Below, piece after piece: positions 5,308-8,093 of a stretch of 8,093 bases of DNA. The stretch covers positions 2,699 through 10,791 of the forward strand of contig NVTG01000001.1 of the NCBI GenBank assembly GCA_002401495.1, read 5' to 3'. The notes beneath the pieces were generated by a model. It saw only the letters and a program-made list of their open reading frames with translations. It ran no database searches and was not told the DNA's origin. Positions within the stretch are counted from its first letter, which is position 1. Every line of letters starts with the position of its first letter. The position numbers and the translations under genes were made by a program. Origin of the DNA: Candidatus Kaiserbacteria bacterium (GTDB lineage Bacteria > Patescibacteria > Paceibacteria > UBA9973 > UBA2100).

Positions 5308-6890
5308 TAGTCGAGCGTCCCTTCAATCGTCACGGCAAGCTGTTGCCCCGGCGTGGTTAAACCAACTGTCAAAATGTGGAATGTCAGAATCGAACCCACT
5401 GTGATTGCGGCGTCTGAAATTGTGCCGGGGGTGTAAACTACGCCCCCGTCTGCAAAAGAAGGAATGACCGAGTAAATACTAACCCCGTCCACTTTGATAT
5501 CGAAAGTAAGCCCAGCCCCGGTGGGGCCAACTTGCAGGTTGGCTAGGATATTTGAAATCGTCATATCGCGGGCAATCAATAGATACCCGTATTGCTGAAC
5601 GGCTATATCTTCTGCCGCCCCCTCAACATCAATGCCCGCATTAAAGGGAATATCATAAGGCAAGGTATTCGGTGCAATCGTCGAAATGGTCACACTATTA
5701 TCGCTGGGTTTGCCGATTTCCACTGTCTCAAAATATTTAACGTCGATCTTGGCAATGGTGCCAGGTATCGTCGCATCAAAGGTAATGGTCGTGCCGGAAA
5801 CGGTTATTGTATCGTTGGCCTGCTTCACCCCGTCGAAATAGACCCATAGGGAAGCGACAGTATCAAGGTTTCTGGAAGCCGTTACTGAGTTATCAACGCC
5901 CGCCTGAAAGCCAACACCATCCACAAAAATGTCGTCAACTGGATTGGCCAATCGACCGCCCATATTAACCACTGACCAATTTTTAGGGGATGGGTCAGCG
6001 TCAGAACTGCATGATACGGCTGATTTTGTAGATATAGTATAAGATGCGGCACCCTCTAAGGTGTCGGTGCCGTTGCCGTAAATCACAACGTTATTTGCAT
6101 CACCTGTATATTTGCGAACTGATATTCTAGCTGGCTCGCCAACAACAGATATCGCCGGGTATAGAATTGCAATTTCACCACCCGAAGTATCGCAAACATA
6201 TTGATAACCCGGAAGCGCAGCAATCGGGCTGTCGATGAAGGATACCATTTCAACTTGCCAGATAACACTTTCAACAGCATCGATTGCCGCTTGCTCACTT
6301 GCCAAAGCATTTTGTTCGCTGGCATTCGCATTGCCTTCACTTATTCCGGCATTGGTTTTTGAAGTGGCGGCATTTGCGGCGTGGGTTTGGGCGGTTGCAA
6401 TTTCGGCGATCGACGGACCATTGACGATCCCCAAACCGTCGGGGGCATAGGCCAAAACCGTATCAGGTTGGGGTACTGACAATTCCGGCCTAAAGTTTTC
6501 AACCGATAGGGGCACCAACATCGATCGATTGATATCCCGGCCCAATTGCTGACTAATCCGGGTCAATAAATCCATGGCCCGGCCGATCGCTGGCCAATCC
6601 TGGGTGGTCAGGGCGCCAAAGGCGATTGTCTGGCGCAAAGCAAAGACCGATACCAGCACCATTGTGCCGGTATCGGGCGGGCTATCGATGGTACAAATAC
6701 CGCCCAATTCAGCATCCAGCGTGTCGGCGTTATAAGTCAGCGGATCCAGAATAATATCGCTGGTCGCCCCGGTCGGGGTGTGCAGCAAGACCAAATCTTC
6801 CTGGGCGGTAATTAAAAACCCATAGGTAAAACTCGTTTGCACGCTGTCGGTAACGACCCGCGATAGATAATTTTCAGTGTTAACGGTCAT
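5307..6890 (-). CDS. Tail fibre protein with T7-like N-terminal attachment domain
   Basis: In this 527-residue protein, residues 1-130 match the podovirus fibre attachment domain (T7 gp17 N-terminal type). A beta-rich part (SFTYGFLITAQEDLVLL, TYNADTLDAEL, VLVSVFALRQTIAF) ends in the signature helix WPAIGRAMDLLTRISQQLGR and NRSMLVPLS. Residues 161-208 are an Ala/Glu/Asn-rich linker with ASEQ repeats, a likely trimeric coiled coil. Residues 213-305 form a beta domain (YVCDTSGGEIAILYP, ISVRKYTG, DTLEGAASYTI). A knob repeat follows at 315-385 (LWVYFDGVKQANDTITVSGTTITF). The C-terminal beta-sandwich is at 425-527 (TFDIKVDGVSIYSVIP, GSILTFHILTVGLTTPGQQLAVTI). It should bind the virion at the N-terminus and the host surface distally. 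The start follows the upstream stop directly (TAAATG), with GGAGG seven bases before. GATC usage changes at the linker, which suggests domain exchange. Confidence 0.88.
   Translation of the reverse strand: MTVNTENYLSRVVTDSVQTSFTYGFLITAQEDLVLLHTPTGATSDIILDPLTYNADTLDAELGGICTIDSPPDTGTMVLVSVFALRQTIAFGALTTQDWPAIGRAMDLLTRISQQLGRDINRSMLVPLSVENFRPELSVPQPDTVLAYAPDGLGIVNGPSIAEIATAQTHAANAATSKTNAGISEGNANASEQNALASEQAAIDAVESVIWQVEMVSFIDSPIAALPGYQYVCDTSGGEIAILYPAISVVGEPARISVRKYTGDANNVVIYGNGTDTLEGAASYTISTKSAVSCSSDADPSPKNWSVVNMGGRLANPVDDIFVDGVGFQAGVDNSVTASRNLDTVASLWVYFDGVKQANDTITVSGTTITFDATIPGTIAKIDVKYFETVEIGKPSDNSVTISTIAPNTLPYDIPFNAGIDVEGAAEDIAVQQYGYLLIARDMTISNILANLQVGPTGAGLTFDIKVDGVSIYSVIPSFADGGVVYTPGTISDAAITVGSILTFHILTVGLTTPGQQLAVTIEGTLD
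6267..6410 (-). other. Ala/Asn/Glu-rich linker (coiled coil) of the tail fibre
   Basis: Residues 161-208 of the fibre run from IAEIATAQTHAANAATSK through two NASEQ/LASEQ units to AAIDAVESVI. Low complexity with repeated Ala and Glu is typical of the trimeric stalk after the attachment domain. Such stalks are common sites of recombination between fibre genes. Confidence 0.65.
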
Positions 6891-8093
6891 TTAGGAACCT
6901 CCGGCTTTTTTAAGATCTGGCGTGCGCTCCGGCGCAACATCGCCGGCCTTCCACCAATATTTCTGGCCACGCTCTTTCAAAGCGCGATTTTCAATCATGC
7001 GAATGCGTTTGTTATATTTGGGATCTGCGGCTTTTTTCAGCTGGTCGGCAATCAATCGGTCCTGGGCTAGTTTGGAATACCAAAGCGAAGTACCTGGCAT
7101 CAGGTAGCGTTCAAAATAATCGGTCGCGGCGCGGCCAAAATTGGCATCCTCGCCGATCGATGCAGCCCCCAGCTGGCCCAATGTCAATTTCAACGTGTCG
7201 CCGACAAAGGAGGCACCCGGCCCGGCCATCGATCCCAGCATCGATTGGCCATAACGGTTTTGGCCATAGAGGCCGGAATACATAAAATCACCAAAGAAAC
7301 CCATGGCGCCGCCCTTCAAGACGGCCGCGCCCCAAAATTTCGGGTCGGTCATATCGCGCGGATCCTTGCCATTGGAAATATCCGACAGCTGGACCGCCAA
7401 AGCGCCCATGACGGAGGTGTAAATCGTCAGCTTGGCGATATAAACCCCGCGGTTAAACTTGCCGTCTTTTGAAACCCAGGATCCTTCCGGGCTAAATAAA
7501 GACCTGGTTAAATGCGATTGCATGACCAGCACCGGAAAACGTTTATACATCATAAAAGTGCGGGTTAATTCGCCGACCAATGTGCCCTTGTCGGTGCCAA
7601 AGGATAACAAACCCTCAACGCGGGCGGTGCCGGTCGGCACGGCAAAATTCATTTCACTGAAAACCGCCTGTTTTAATTTAGTGGCCAACTCAACGGCCCG
7701 CGGGTGATTAATCCCGGCCACATCAGCCGGCGTCATATATTGGTGGCCCGCGTGATCCATCAGATCGGCCGATCGTAAAATATCCCAGCCATCCGCATCG
7801 ATGCCGTAGCGGGTCAGCATCCGCGCGAAATCTTGATCCATGTCTTTAAACGACTTTTGCGCATTATCGGCCAATTCCCCGTAGACAGTCATGCCAAAGG
7901 CCGACCGGCCGGCTTGCGTGTGCGGCGACAGGCCACTGGCCCGCATGATAAAGTCGGCATATTTGCCGGCAAATCTCGACGTGCCGATGCTATCGACAAA
8001 GCGCGATTGGGCGTGCGCCGCCGACAGGGCATTTTCAACGACGATCGACATTTTCGCCGCCGCCTTGCGATGTGTGGGATTTTTCGGGTTCAT
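6891..8093 (-). CDS. C-terminal part of a large virion/ejection protein (probably partial)
   Basis: The frame is open for 400 residues up to the window edge; its first codon here is an ATG at 8093-8091. No upstream sequence is visible, so it cannot be told whether this is the true start or an internal Met. The opening residues look internal, so I treat it as a fragment. The chain is helical and Ala/Gly-rich, with a weakly hydrophobic, membrane-like segment (about 215-295: VYIAKLTIYTSVMGALAVQL, FWGAAVLKGGAMGFFGDFMY). The C-terminal pattern YFERYLMPGTSLWYSKLAQD (326-345), ADP.Y...RMIENRA, then YWWKAGDVAPERTPDLKKA (379-397) resembles, from memory, the ends of very large podovirus proteins. Position just before a T7-like fibre fits an internal virion protein that enters the host envelope during DNA ejection. 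The stop abuts the fibre ATG. Confidence 0.68.
   Translation of the reverse strand: MNPKNPTHRKAAAKMSIVVENALSAAHAQSRFVDSIGTSRFAGKYADFIMRASGLSPHTQAGRSAFGMTVYGELADNAQKSFKDMDQDFARMLTRYGIDADGWDILRSADLMDHAGHQYMTPADVAGINHPRAVELATKLKQAVFSEMNFAVPTGTARVEGLLSFGTDKGTLVGELTRTFMMYKRFPVLVMQSHLTRSLFSPEGSWVSKDGKFNRGVYIAKLTIYTSVMGALAVQLSDISNGKDPRDMTDPKFWGAAVLKGGAMGFFGDFMYSGLYGQNRYGQSMLGSMAGPGASFVGDTLKLTLGQLGAASIGEDANFGRAATDYFERYLMPGTSLWYSKLAQDRLIADQLKKAADPKYNKRIRMIENRALKERGQKYWWKAGDVAPERTPDLKKAGGS
6898..6902 (-). promoter_or_regulatory. Ribosome binding site of the tail fibre gene
   Basis: GGAGG on the minus strand lies seven bases before the fibre ATG (6890), inside the last codons of the preceding gene. It is the strongest site in the operon and confirms this start. 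Confidence 0.8.

Noticed and set aside
1..8093. tRNA genes, CRISPR arrays, insertion sequences, attachment sites
   Set aside because: I saw no cloverleaf, no regularly spaced short repeats, no transposase-like frame and no duplicated core that would support any of these.

Overview
The window reads as the end of the late region of a tailed bacteriophage or prophage, most likely a short-tailed (podovirus-like) type. The host is probably Gram-negative and perhaps an alphaproteobacterium. Three things support this: a T7-like tail-fibre attachment domain placed directly after a large virion protein, a lipoprotein with a lipobox, and an endolysin and transmembrane coiled-coil pair of a kind I associate from memory with alphaproteobacterial phages. 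No integrase, attachment site, terminase or capsid gene is visible, so a free phage cannot be told from a prophage. The host assignment is an inference.

Layout: positions 1-317 carry two small plus-strand reading frames: the tail end of an unidentified protein and a complete 69-residue protein. They run into a convergent intergenic stretch (318-427). This holds a GC-rich hairpin suited to the plus strand and a textbook intrinsic terminator for the minus strand. Everything from 428 to 8093 is one long minus-strand operon, read here from right to left. It starts with the C-terminal part of a large protein, probably an internal virion/ejection protein (8093-6891). Next comes a 527-residue tail fibre (6890-5307). 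Three further putative fibre or tail-decoration proteins follow (5307-4795, 4725-3391, 3391-2636). A four-gene lysis-type cassette ends the operon: a single-span membrane coiled-coil protein (2590-2228), an M15 zinc peptidoglycan peptidase (2228-1674), an outer-membrane-type lipoprotein (1662-1228) and a class 3 lipase (1228-428).

The genes are tightly packed. Stop and start codons overlap as TAATG or TGATG, or abut as TAAATG, at most junctions. The two junctions with a gap (4726-4794 and 2591-2635) each contain a very short reading frame whose TAA overlaps the next ATG.

Two points stand out. First, a class 3 lipase with an intact catalytic serine and a lipoprotein sit immediately behind the endolysin, in the position where outer-membrane-disrupting functions (spanins) are normally found; this suggests an enzymatic outer-membrane step in lysis. 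Second, the word GATC is frequent in both flanks (24 hits in about 2.2 kb on the left, 16 in about 1.7 kb on the right) but nearly absent from about 2591 to 6400 (5 hits in 3.8 kb). The right-hand change falls at the alanine-rich linker of the tail fibre, directly after its virion-attachment domain. This looks like the imprint of a host-range cassette swap.
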